Shown here in pieces: positions 8,962-15,483 of a stretch of DNA of 18,904 nt. How positions within the stretch are numbered: position 1 is the stretch's first letter; every line of letters begins with the position of its first letter. This DNA is from Burkholderiales bacterium (GTDB lineage: Bacteria; Pseudomonadota; Gammaproteobacteria; Burkholderiales; Casimicrobiaceae), in contig JAIRPA010000147.1 of NCBI GenBank assembly GCA_031257235.1, positions 1-18,904 on the forward strand, read 5' to 3'. The notes under the pieces are model-generated. The model was not told the DNA's origin. It searched no databases and saw nothing but the letters and a program-made list of their open reading frames with translations. The position numbers and the translations under genes are program-made.

Positions 8962-8993
8962 TGTATGTGTTTTCAAAAAAGAGCCCGGACTTG

Positions 8994-9009
8994 ATCCGTG
9001 ATCACGGAT
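8994..9009. repeat. 16-bp perfect palindrome
   Basis: ATCCGTGATCACGGAT is its own reverse complement. It lies in the gap before fxsA, about 47 bp upstream of the start codon, next to a CAAAAAA tract (8975-8981) like the left arm of the larger repeats. It could be a protein-binding site or a remnant of a repeat; the sequence alone does not decide. Confidence 0.55.
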
Positions 9010-9055
9010 AACCCCGACGAATCTTAAGCCAATCCGCTTTATTGAAAGGTTCATC

Positions 9056-9493
9056 ATGCCGCATTTATTGTTTATTTTGCTTATGTTGCCGATTCTATTG
9101 GATGTTTGGTTGACCATCCTCATGGCGCATGCGTTATCGCTTCCTTTGTGGGTTGTTTTTCTTGTGCCGACCGGTGTGGGCATGTTGTTATTGATTCTTG
9201 AATGGAAAAAGGCGCGGGCGCAATTTCAAGCCTTGCGTCAGTTGCAAGGCTCGCCGTTATCGTTGTTGGCCTCGGCAAGGCGCGCGTTCGCGGCTCTTTT
9301 GTTGATCTTGCCCGGCGTGATTTCCGACATCTTTGCCATTCTTATCTTGTTGTTGGGCGCGTTTAAGGCAAACCCCGCACCCGCCTCTCCTCTTTATTCC
9401 GACCATAAAGAAGAAAGTATTTATTCGGGCGAATCCGTCCGCAGGACTCCCTCATCGCCGCAAACCATCGAAGGCGATTTTCGGCGCGAGTAA
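9056..9493 (+). CDS. fxsA: FxsA family membrane protein
   Basis: A 145-residue inner-membrane protein of the FxsA family, named for suppression of F-exclusion of phage T7 in E. coli; its molecular role is not known. Hydrophobic segments lie near 2-24, 29-47 and 78-103. The last contains LILPGVISDIFAILILLLG, matching the LLLxPGxxTD...LLL signature of the family. The soluble C-terminal tail ends in TIEGDFRRE, similar to the IEGEFxRE end seen in many proteobacterial members. A GAAAGG ribosome site precedes the ATG. It is separated from the KTSC gene by about 125 bp of repeat-bearing DNA and may have its own promoter. Confidence 0.85.
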   Translation: MPHLLFILLMLPILLDVWLTILMAHALSLPLWVVFLVPTGVGMLLLILEWKKARAQFQALRQLQGSPLSLLASARRAFAALLLILPGVISDIFAILILLLGAFKANPAPASPLYSDHKEESIYSGESVRRTPSSPQTIEGDFRRE

Positions 9494-9578
9494 CATTGCC
9501 TTTTTAAGATCGCGGTTTTTCGTCAATTCCCCCGTTCATTGAGACCTTTGCAGGGGTTGGACGGTCTTCATCATGGTG

Positions 9579-9607
9579 TTGACACGAATCGCCGTATCCA
9601 TTAGTGT
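9579..9607 (+). promoter_or_regulatory. Candidate promoter for grxD
   Basis: A perfect TTGACA (9579-9584) lies about 50 bp before the grxD start. The best minus-10 at a spacing of 16-17 bp (TTAGTG/TAGTGT, 9601-9607) is poor, so this is only a candidate. The gap between fxsA and grxD is 141 bp, long enough for a separate promoter. Confidence 0.35.
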
Positions 9608-9634
9608 CTCGCTTCTTTCATGATGGAGTTAAAA

Positions 9635-9955
9635 ATGAGCAACCCAGCCCAAGAACAAATTCACCAATGGGTCACACAAAACCGTGTCGTTTTGTTGATG
9701 AAAGGCACGCCCAACGCGCCTTTGTGCGGCTTCTCGGCAACGGCAGCACAATTACTCAACCAAAACGGCATTTCCGATTATTTTTCTTTTGATGTGTTGT
9801 CGGATCAGGAGATTCGTCAGGCGGCAAAAGACTATGCGGGCTGGCCAACCTTCCCGCAGCTTTATGTAGGCGGCGAGCTCATCGGCGGATGCGACATCAT
9901 GCGTGAAATGGCGGCAACCGGCGAATTATCGGCGTTGTTGAGCGGCAAAAAGTAA
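9635..9955 (+). CDS. grxD: Monothiol CGFS glutaredoxin (Grx4 family)
   Basis: A 106-residue monothiol glutaredoxin of the kind that carries or delivers 2Fe-2S clusters, usually with BolA proteins and glutathione. The family mark is MKGTPNAPLCGFS, with active C31 in C-G-F-S. The cis-proline segment WPTFPQLYVGG and the glutathione-binding GGCDIMREM follow. The start is ATG 9635, with GGAG at 9625-9628 six bases upstream, rather than the upstream ATGs at 9620 and 9623. The last codons and the stop (AGCGGCAAAAAGTAA) coincide with the CGGCAAAAAGTAA arm of the intergenic repeat that follows, so the repeat seems to supply the C-terminal Gly-Lys-Lys and the stop. Confidence 0.95.
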   Translation: MSNPAQEQIHQWVTQNRVVLLMKGTPNAPLCGFSATAAQLLNQNGISDYFSFDVLSDQEIRQAAKDYAGWPTFPQLYVGGELIGGCDIMREMAATGELSALLSGKK

Positions 9956-10186
9956 TTACCATTCGCCCAAAAGTAAAAACCTACACTCAACGCCAAAAAG
10001 TAAAAACCCACACTCAACGCCCAAAAGTAAAAACCTACTTTTGGGCGGTTTAAAGTTTCCAAAAAAGTACCGGCAAAGCCGGTTACTTTTTTGTAATAAC
10101 GGCGATGTGGATTCTGCGACTTCACTACGCTCGCGCTTAAATAACGAACGGGACGCCGAGGGCGGCGTCCCCTGATACCTGACCTC
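9943..10186. repeat. Composite palindromic intergenic element, copy 1
   Basis: Fills the gap between grxD and the convergent HTH gene. In order: a CGGCAAAAAGTAA arm overlapping the grxD end; a 27-bp unit repeated at 9964-9990 and 9991-10017 whose first 19 bases recur at 10018; a hairpin with 12-bp arms CGCCCAAAAGTA and TACTTTTGGGCG (10018-10047); a second hairpin (10060-10093); GATTCTGCGACTTC (10110-10123); a hairpin GGGACGCC/GGCGTCCC (10150-10171); and a CTGA-rich end. No gene fits here; short reading frames across it only translate the repeat. Confidence 0.85.
10060..10093. terminator. Bulged hairpin module, likely bidirectional terminator
   Basis: CAAAAAAGTA (10060-10069) pairs with TACTTTTTTG (10084-10093). 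Inside, CCGGC pairs with GCCGG around an AAA loop, with one unpaired T at 10083. A GC core flanked by A and T tracts can act as an intrinsic terminator on either strand, which suits the gap between two convergent genes. An almost identical module is at 17591-17624. Confidence 0.6.
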
Positions 10187-10204
10187 CGAAATCGAAACGC
10201 AAAA

Positions 10205-10233
10205 AAAAACGATCCTTTTTGAGGATCGTTTTT
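10205..10233 (-). terminator. Rho-independent terminator of the HTH gene
   Basis: AAAAACGATCC (10205-10215) and GGATCGTTTTT (10223-10233) form an 11-bp stem with a 7-base loop, flanked by A and T runs. It lies 23 bp beyond the stop of the minus-strand HTH gene and could also stop transcription coming from grxD. Confidence 0.85.
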
Positions 10234-10256
10234 AAAAATAACAAATCGGTGTTTTC

Positions 10257-10475
10257 TTACGATTCTTTCTTTTTGCCGCGCAAGGTATCGAATTGATCTT
10301 GCGATTCTTTCGGTGATCCGTAAGCGATTCTCAGAAGCATTTGTATCGGTTTTGGAATCGGGCGATTCCCGGATTCGTAACGACTACCGCCGGATTGCGT
10401 CACACCTAACGGAATCCAAAAGTCCGACTGGTTCAAGCCCAGCGAACCGCGTAGCTTCTTCAAGTTTTGTTCCAT
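10257..10475 (-). CDS. Small helix-turn-helix DNA-binding protein
   Basis: A 72-residue protein with a Xre/Cro-like helix-turn-helix at about residues 14-36 (NQSDFWIPLGVTQSGGSRYE), preceded by the short helix EQNLKKLRGSLGL. Proteins with this LNQSDFW...GVTQSGGSRYESG pattern are common as stand-alone regulators in betaproteobacteria; their targets are usually unknown. The C-terminus is charged (LRGKKKES) and there is no second domain. The start is ATG at 10475 with a good AAGGAG ribosome site five bases upstream. It is transcribed alone and has its own terminator 23 bp downstream. Autoregulation is common in the family, but no operator is obvious upstream. Confidence 0.75.
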   Translation of the reverse strand: MEQNLKKLRGSLGLNQSDFWIPLGVTQSGGSRYESGNRPIPKPIQMLLRIAYGSPKESQDQFDTLRGKKKES

Positions 10476-10892
10476 ATTGTCTCCTTTACTATGATTGGGG
10501 GAAGGGGGATGATTAAATTTGTCTTTAGGGGGGATTGCGGCTCAGTGGATGCTGCAATGACAAAGTTAATCTGTTGCAATAATACCAAAAAAATGCAAAT
10601 GCGCGAGAAACATTTAGTAAAGAAATAAGACGCCCGAATGTTTTGTCTGCGCGGATTTCACCGTGCCTATTCGGTTTTGCGCCTCCCTCTGTGCCGGAGT
10701 GATATTCTATAAAATTATGTAACATGGGTTTTTGGGGGAATGCTTTATAAATTCCCCCTATATTATTATTCGATGGCTATAAAAACTAATTATAAATATA
10801 AGTATTTCGTAAAAATTAGCAACATTTTAAAAGGAAGCCGTCGCCCCCGTGGACAAACAATCAACTGTTGCGTTTTGGGAAATCAGGAATCG
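10476..10892. other. AT-rich intergenic region without a supported gene
   Basis: This 417-bp stretch upstream of the minus-strand HTH gene holds no convincing gene. A 66-codon frame on the minus strand (10525-10725) has no ribosome site and no recognisable sequence. The only clear structure is a hairpin GGGGGAAT (10734-10741) with ATTCCCCC (10751-10758) around a 9-base loop. Base composition is more AT-rich than the neighbouring genes from about 10700 to 10830. Confidence 0.55.
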
Positions 10893-11362
10893 TTCGGCAA
10901 AAAGTACACCCCTACACCCTATGCCCAAAAGTGAACCCCTACTTTTGGGCAGTTCGGGTTTGCCGGTGTGTGCTTCCAAAAAGGACAGGCAAAGCCTGAT
11001 CCTTTTTTGTGTAGGGGCGAACTGTGTTCGCCCGAAAAGAGCAAACCTCCGTCAGGCTTCGCCTGCCACCCCCTTTTGTGGAACGCCCAAAAGTGAAAAC
11101 CTACTTTTGGGCGGGTGGAGTTACCAAAAAATCGCGGGGAGACCCCGACGATTTTTTGTATAAACGGCGGCGTGGATTCTGCGTTTCAGGAATCAGAGGT
11201 CAGGGATCAGACCTCGTCATTCTGCGCAAAGGCGCGTAGCGCCGAAGTCGCAGAATCCCCACGCAGCCGGCGGCTACGTCATTGCGGCGACCGAAGGAAG
11301 TGACCCGCAATCCGGTTTTATCGCTTTTATTTCAACCGGCAAAAAGGTCCACTTTTTGCCGA
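10893..11362. repeat. Composite palindromic intergenic element, copy 2
   Basis: The largest hairpin series apart from copy 4. It opens with TTCGGCAAAAAGT (10893) and closes with CTTTTTGCCGAA (to 11362). Hairpins in order: GCCCAAAAGT/ACTTTTGGGC at 10923-10950; a bulged hairpin at 10977-11009; GGGCGAAC/GTTCGCCC at 11015-11033; CAGGC-TTC-GCCTG at 11053-11065; CGCCCAAAAGT/ACTTTTGGGCG at 11084-11113; a second bulged hairpin at 11125-11158; ATTCTGCG/CGCAGAAT enclosing GGCGC/GCGCC at 11219-11256; ATTGCGG/CCGCAAT at 11281-11311; and CGGCAAAAAG/CTTTTTGCCG at 11337-11361. The 20-bp string at 11190-11209 is the inverse of positions 1-20. No gene is supported here. Confidence 0.85.
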
Positions 11363-11465
11363 ACAATCTCTGATTTCAAAAAACGCAACTCAAGGCAACA
11401 ACAAATTTAGCGCAGGTTTCAATGAGTTGAAAATGTTACATTTTGATGATGATTTGAGCATTACT

Positions 11466-11508
11466 TATACAGTATTCTATTAACCCGTTTGAATTTTCAT
11501 GTATAATC
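11466..11508 (+). promoter_or_regulatory. Candidate promoter and operator of the antitoxin-like gene
   Basis: A consensus TATAAT box lies at 11503-11508, 28 bp before the start codon; the matching minus-35 (ATTAAC, 11480-11485) is weak. Just upstream, ATACAGTAT (11468-11476) is a perfect short inverted repeat, a possible operator for autoregulation by the downstream HTH protein. Confidence 0.45.
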
Positions 11509-11535
11509 GGATGTCTTATATTAAGAGGATCCGCC

Positions 11536-11835
11536 ATGGCTACAAAACATTCCGTTTCCGCAAAAGATAACGCGTCAGACGCTGCTAATATCAAAGCGCG
11601 CGGAGCTTTAATCAATGAAATCAATAGAGTGATTGAAGAGAATCAATGGACGCAGGTTGAAGCCGCCAAACGTTGCGGCGCGTTCCAACCGCGCATCAGT
11701 CATTTGCTGAATTGCCGCCGAGAACGCTTTTCCCTAGATTCGCTTTTTAACATTGCCACCCGACTAGGCTTGAAAATTGATGTGGTGGTGTCCACACCCA
11801 GACGCTCCACCAAAAAGCATATCGTCAACGTATGA
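11536..11835 (+). CDS. HTH protein resembling a RelE/HigB-partner antitoxin
   Basis: A 99-residue protein with a helix-turn-helix at about 38-60 (WTQVEAAKRCGAFQPRISHL), followed by SLDSLFNIATRLGLKIDVVV. That layout is typical of Xre-family antitoxins of the HigA/HTH_37 type, which neutralise RelE-like toxins and repress their own operon. Such genes normally sit beside a toxin of about 90-120 codons. None is found here: upstream is repeat DNA, and thyA converges 22 bp downstream. It is therefore either an orphan antitoxin left after toxin loss or a plain regulator. The start ATG has AAGAGGA seven bases upstream and a TATAAT box at 11503-11508. Confidence 0.75.
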   Translation: MATKHSVSAKDNASDAANIKARGALINEINRVIEENQWTQVEAAKRCGAFQPRISHLLNCRRERFSLDSLFNIATRLGLKIDVVVSTPRRSTKKHIVNV

Positions 11836-11857
11836 GCGGCAAGGCGGGTCAAACCGA

Positions 11858-12652
11858 TTAAATCGCCACCGGGGCTTTAATCGACGGGTGCGATTGATAA
11901 TCAAGCACGGAAAAATCTTCGTATTCGTAGTCAAAAAGCGTGGGCGGACATCTTTTGAGTGCGAGTGTCGGTAAAGGAAAGGGTGTGCGGCTGATTTGCT
12001 CTTTTGCCTGCGTGAAATGATTTCGATACAAATGGCAATCGCCGCCCGTCCAGATAAATTCTCCGACCTCCATTTTTGCCTGTTGCGCCACCATGTGCGT
12101 CAGCAACGAATAAGAAGCAATGTTAAACGGCACGCCCAAAAATAAATCGGCGCTGCGTTGATAAAGCTGGCACGATAACTTATTCCCCGCAACATAAAAT
12201 TGAAACAAAATGTGGCACGGCGGCAAGCGCATTTGATCTAATTCGCCCACGTTCCACGCGGAGACAACCAACCTCCGTGAATCCGGGTTTTGCCGCAAGT
12301 TGTTCATGAGGGTTTGAATTTGATCGATCACGCGCCCGTCCGTTGCCCGCCACGACCGCCACTGCGCGCCGTAAATCGGGCCTAATTCGCCGGACGCGTC
12401 TGCCCATTCGTCCCAAATCGACACACCCTTTTCCTGCAACCACCGCGCGTTGTGTTCGCCGCGCAAAAACCATAGAAGCTCGTAAATGATGGATTTAAGG
12501 TGAACTTTTTTGGTGGTGACGAGCGGAAAGCCGCGCGATAAATCAAAGCGCAATTGTTGCCCAAAAAGCGATGCCGTGCCGGTGCCCGTTCGATCGTTTT
12601 TGACGGCGCCCTCTTCCATGACGCGCCGCAGTAAATCCAGATAATTTTGCAT
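11858..12652 (-). CDS. thyA: Thymidylate synthase
   Basis: Converts dUMP to dTMP using methylenetetrahydrofolate, producing dihydrofolate. At 264 residues it has exactly the E. coli ThyA length. The active-site cysteine is C146 in LPPCHILFQFYV. Other conserved pieces are NDRTGTGT near the start, FPLVTTKKVH, LPPIYGAQW-like GPIYGAQWRSW, SCQLYQRSAD, FNIASYSLLTHM and the folate/dUMP-contact end GDCHLYRNH. The C-terminus SIKAPVAI ends as usual for the family. It lies downstream of uvrD in the same direction, 116 bp away. There is no folA neighbour. The ribosome site is weak. Its end is only 22 bp from the end of the antitoxin-like gene, with no clear terminator between them. Confidence 0.98.
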   Translation of the reverse strand: MQNYLDLLRRVMEEGAVKNDRTGTGTASLFGQQLRFDLSRGFPLVTTKKVHLKSIIYELLWFLRGEHNARWLQEKGVSIWDEWADASGELGPIYGAQWRSWRATDGRVIDQIQTLMNNLRQNPDSRRLVVSAWNVGELDQMRLPPCHILFQFYVAGNKLSCQLYQRSADLFLGVPFNIASYSLLTHMVAQQAKMEVGEFIWTGGDCHLYRNHFTQAKEQISRTPFPLPTLALKRCPPTLFDYEYEDFSVLDYQSHPSIKAPVAI

Positions 12653-12768
12653 GGTGTCCGTGATTGCCCGAAAAGCGACGATTTTAACAGGAACGGCACA
12701 TGGATTCTGCGACTTCGCCGGCTTTGACAGGCTTCGCGTTTCAATGCCGGTGTGGGCGTCGTGGACGT
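12653..12768. repeat. uvrD-thyA gap with a GATTCTGCGACTTC repeat copy
   Basis: The 116-bp gap contains GATTCTGCGACTTC (12703-12716), the same module found at 10110-10123 and 17705-17718 and, inverted, at 11244-11257. This copy is followed by GCCGGC and lacks the pairing arm seen at 11219-11256. It shows that single modules also occur away from the larger elements. Confidence 0.65.
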
Positions 12769-15081
12769 TTAGGTGTCAAGCCTTGTTAAGGTGGTATACG
12801 CCAGAGAAAGCCATTTTTCGCCCTCTTCAAAGCTCACCAAAACCCGCGCGTCGCTGCCTTGCCCTTCCGCATCCAAGATCACGCCGGCGCCAAATTTGGC
12901 GTGTTGCACGTTGCTGCCGATCCGCAACCCGCCGGCTAAAGCCGAAGACGATTTGGGGCGTGCCCCCGATGGATTTTTAGGCTTGTCGTAAGTGCCCCTG
13001 CCCGATGCGTTTGAATGTCCGTAATAAACCTTGGGATGCGTTTTCCCATCATAAGACAAGGATTGACGATAGTCGCCCTCTTCATCCTCATAGGAATCGT
13101 CGTAGGCTCTGCCCCGGGACGGCTTCAAGGAAAGCCAATAGATGAACTCTGCCGGCACCTCGGCAATAAAACGCGAGGCAACGTTGTAAGAGGTTTGCCC
13201 GTTCAAGCGTCTTGTTTGCGCCAAAGAAAAAAACAATCGGCGTTGCGCGCGGGTGATCGCCACATACATCAAGCGGCGCTCTTCTTCCAAACCCTGTTGC
13301 ATTTCCCCCAAACTGTTTTTGTGAGGGAAAAGCCCTTCTTCCAAACCCGTGACAAACACCGTATCAAACTCCAACCCCTTCGCCGCGTGAACGGTCATCA
13401 GTTGCAAGGCACTGCCCGCGTCGGTTTGGGTGTCGCCGGCTTCAAGCGCGGCTTGGGTTAAAAAGCGCGTCAACAAGGGTTCGTCTTCATCAAGCGATTC
13501 ATCGGCCTCGTGTGAGTTGCTTTCTTCCACAAACCGATGCGCCGCCTGCACCAATTCAGAAAGATTTCTAACGCGCTCTTCACCTTCGCGCTCGGCGCGA
13601 TAATGAGCCTCTAAGCCGGAGACCTTCAACATTTGACCGATAAGATCAGGCAACGATAAATGTTTTGCATCTTCTTTGAGTTGTTGAATGATCTGCACAA
13701 ACGCGGCAATACTCCCGCCGGATCGCCCAAGCGCCGCCCCGCTTTCCATGACTTGCCACATTTTAACGTTTTGCGCTTTTGCGGTTTCCTGCACATGCTC
13801 CACGCCCCGCGCGCCGATGCCTCGGGGTGGAAAATTGATGACTCTTAATATTGCGCCCTCATCGTCGCCGGATAGGATTAAACGCAAATACGCCAAGGCG
13901 TGTTTGATTTCGGCGCGTTCAAAAAAACGCTGCCCGCCATAAACGCGGTAAGGCAATCCTGCGGAAAAAAGCGCGTGTTCCAAAGCGCGGGACTGCGCGT
14001 TGGAGCGATACAAAATCGCAATGTCGGAAAGCGCGCCGGACGAAACATTCATTTCTTTGATGGTGCGAATCACAAATCGCGCTTCGTCTTCTTCGTTGAA
14101 GGCTTTATATGCGCAGATCGGTTCCCCCTTGCCCAAATCCGTCCATAAGTTTTTGCCCATACGCGATTCATTATTTTCAATCAATGCGTTGGCGGCATTT
14201 AATATATTGCTGTAGGAGCGATAATTTTGTTCGAGTTTGATGATTTTGACCGGATGATCCGGCAATTTAAAATCACGAGAGAAACGTTGCATGTTGCCCG
14301 AATTGGCGCCGCGAAAGGCGTAAATGGATTGGTCGTCGTCGCCCACGGCAAATACCGATGTCCGCTCCCCTCTTAAAAGATGCAACCAACGATATTGTTG
14401 TTCGTTGGTATCTTGGAACTCGTCTACAAACACATGAGAGAATCGTTGTTGATAGTGTTCGCGTAAAGCGGTATTGCGCGTTAATAATTCAACCGAGCGC
14501 AACATCAATTCACCAAAATCCACCACGCCTTCACGCTCACACATGGCTTCATAGAGTGAATAGTATTCGATCATCTGATCGTCAAAACGATGATCGGAGG
14601 ACATTTGGTGGGGACGTTCCCCCCGCTCTTTGGCGTTTTGTATGAAGTATTGCAAGTTTTTGTGGGGATAACGATCAACGTCAATGGCGTGTTCGCGGTA
14701 CAAGCGCTTGATCAAAGACAATTGATCGGCGGTATCCAAAATCTGAAACAAGGGGTTTAGGTTGGCGTCTTTGTGATGCGCGCGCAAGAGCCGATTGCAC
14801 AATCCGTGAAACGTGCCCACCCATACCCCGCGCGTTGAATAAGACGTCATCACCGATAACCGCGCCAGCATTTCCCGTGCGGCTTTGTTGGTGAACGTGA
14901 CCGCCAAAATAGACTTTGGCGTGGCGCGCGCTTGGGACAAAAGCCACGCAATTCTCGTGGTCAACACCCGCGTTTTGCCGCTCCCCGCGCCGGCTAAAAT
15001 CAAGGCGGAAACGTCCGGCAACGTGACCGCTTCCCGCTGTTCACGGTTTAACCCGTCCAATAAAGTGCTTTTTGAATTCAT
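12769..15081 (-). CDS. uvrD: UvrD-type DNA helicase II
   Basis: ATP-dependent 3'-5' DNA helicase used in nucleotide excision repair and mismatch repair. At 770 residues it is a normal UvrD/PcrA length. Motifs are in order: P-loop AGAGSGKT (30-37), VTFTNKAA, TFHGLCNRLLR, DEFQDTN (220-226), GDDDQSIYAFRGA (247-259), LEQNYRS, LMTVHAAKGLEFD and MYVAITRAQ. The C-terminus (GSNVQHAKFGAGVILD...LVSFEEG) is the Tudor-like tail that binds RNA polymerase or UvrB in UvrD/PcrA. It is absent from Rep, which supports the UvrD name. The ATG at 15081 has no strong ribosome site. The gene diverges from nadE across a repeat element, and thyA lies downstream. Confidence 0.94.
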   Translation of the reverse strand: MNSKSTLLDGLNREQREAVTLPDVSALILAGAGSGKTRVLTTRIAWLLSQARATPKSILAVTFTNKAAREMLARLSVMTSYSTRGVWVGTFHGLCNRLLRAHHKDANLNPLFQILDTADQLSLIKRLYREHAIDVDRYPHKNLQYFIQNAKERGERPHQMSSDHRFDDQMIEYYSLYEAMCEREGVVDFGELMLRSVELLTRNTALREHYQQRFSHVFVDEFQDTNEQQYRWLHLLRGERTSVFAVGDDDQSIYAFRGANSGNMQRFSRDFKLPDHPVKIIKLEQNYRSYSNILNAANALIENNESRMGKNLWTDLGKGEPICAYKAFNEEDEARFVIRTIKEMNVSSGALSDIAILYRSNAQSRALEHALFSAGLPYRVYGGQRFFERAEIKHALAYLRLILSGDDEGAILRVINFPPRGIGARGVEHVQETAKAQNVKMWQVMESGAALGRSGGSIAAFVQIIQQLKEDAKHLSLPDLIGQMLKVSGLEAHYRAEREGEERVRNLSELVQAAHRFVEESNSHEADESLDEDEPLLTRFLTQAALEAGDTQTDAGSALQLMTVHAAKGLEFDTVFVTGLEEGLFPHKNSLGEMQQGLEEERRLMYVAITRAQRRLFFSLAQTRRLNGQTSYNVASRFIAEVPAEFIYWLSLKPSRGRAYDDSYEDEEGDYRQSLSYDGKTHPKVYYGHSNASGRGTYDKPKNPSGARPKSSSALAGGLRIGSNVQHAKFGAGVILDAEGQGSDARVLVSFEEGEKWLSLAYTTLTRLDT

Positions 15082-15096
15082 GGGGGCAAGGATAGC

Positions 15097-15412
15097 AGGA
15101 ATCAGGGGTCAGAGATTCGGCAAAAAGTAAACCCCTACTTTTTGCCGGAAGTGATTACCAAAAAATCACAGGACAACCTTTGGTTGGGGCGGAACTTACT
15201 TTGCGAAGCAAAGTTAGTGGAGACCAAAACCCTGATGATTTTTTGTGGGAAAGGCGGTAGACACACCACGCTTCCGAATGTAGCCTCAATCTCTCACCTC
15301 ATTGCGGGCTCCGACCCGCAATCCGGTTTTTTATCACATCATTTTTCGGGACGCTGCGGACAGCGTCCCGTACATCTGATTCCTGATTCCTGACCGCTGA
15401 TCCCTGATTCGG
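15097..15412. repeat. Composite palindromic intergenic element, copy 3
   Basis: Fills the gap between the divergent uvrD and nadE genes, so promoters must lie beside or within it. It is bounded by CTGA-rich strings (15097-15116 and 15378-15410). Inside: TTCGGCAAAAAGTA paired with TACTTTTTGCCG (15116-15147); the bulged hairpin arms CAAAAAATCA (15159-15168) and TGATTTTTTG (15236-15245) with a 53-bp cassette between them; a 46-bp segment (15248-15293) whose inverse is at 17755-17800 with five differences, all transitions; ATTGCGGG/CCCGCAAT (15301-15322); and CGGGACGCTG/CAGCGTCCCG (15347-15370). A possible nadE minus-10, TTATAC, follows at 15415-15420. Confidence 0.85.
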
Positions 15413-15483
15413 CGTTATACTTTTTCACCGTAGTCATGAGACCCTATCATGGAATCACGACCCGAATCACTCAGGAGAAAAAA

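Noticed and set aside
9862..10125. Minus-strand frame of 87 codons with repeated GFYFWAL peptides, and similar frames at 17394-17683
   Set aside because: They translate the hairpin repeats themselves; the repeated peptide follows from the repeated DNA and there is no ribosome site.
10525..10725. Minus-strand frame of 66 codons upstream of the small HTH gene
   Set aside because: No ribosome site, no recognisable family and unusual composition, so it is not supported as a gene.
10849..11303. Overlapping plus-strand frames of 62-104 codons
   Set aside because: They run through hairpin modules in all frames and show no protein family features.
11436..11624. Minus-strand frame as a toxin partner of the antitoxin-like gene
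   Set aside because: It overlaps the start of that gene antisense, is only 62 codons, and does not resemble RelE/HigB toxins.
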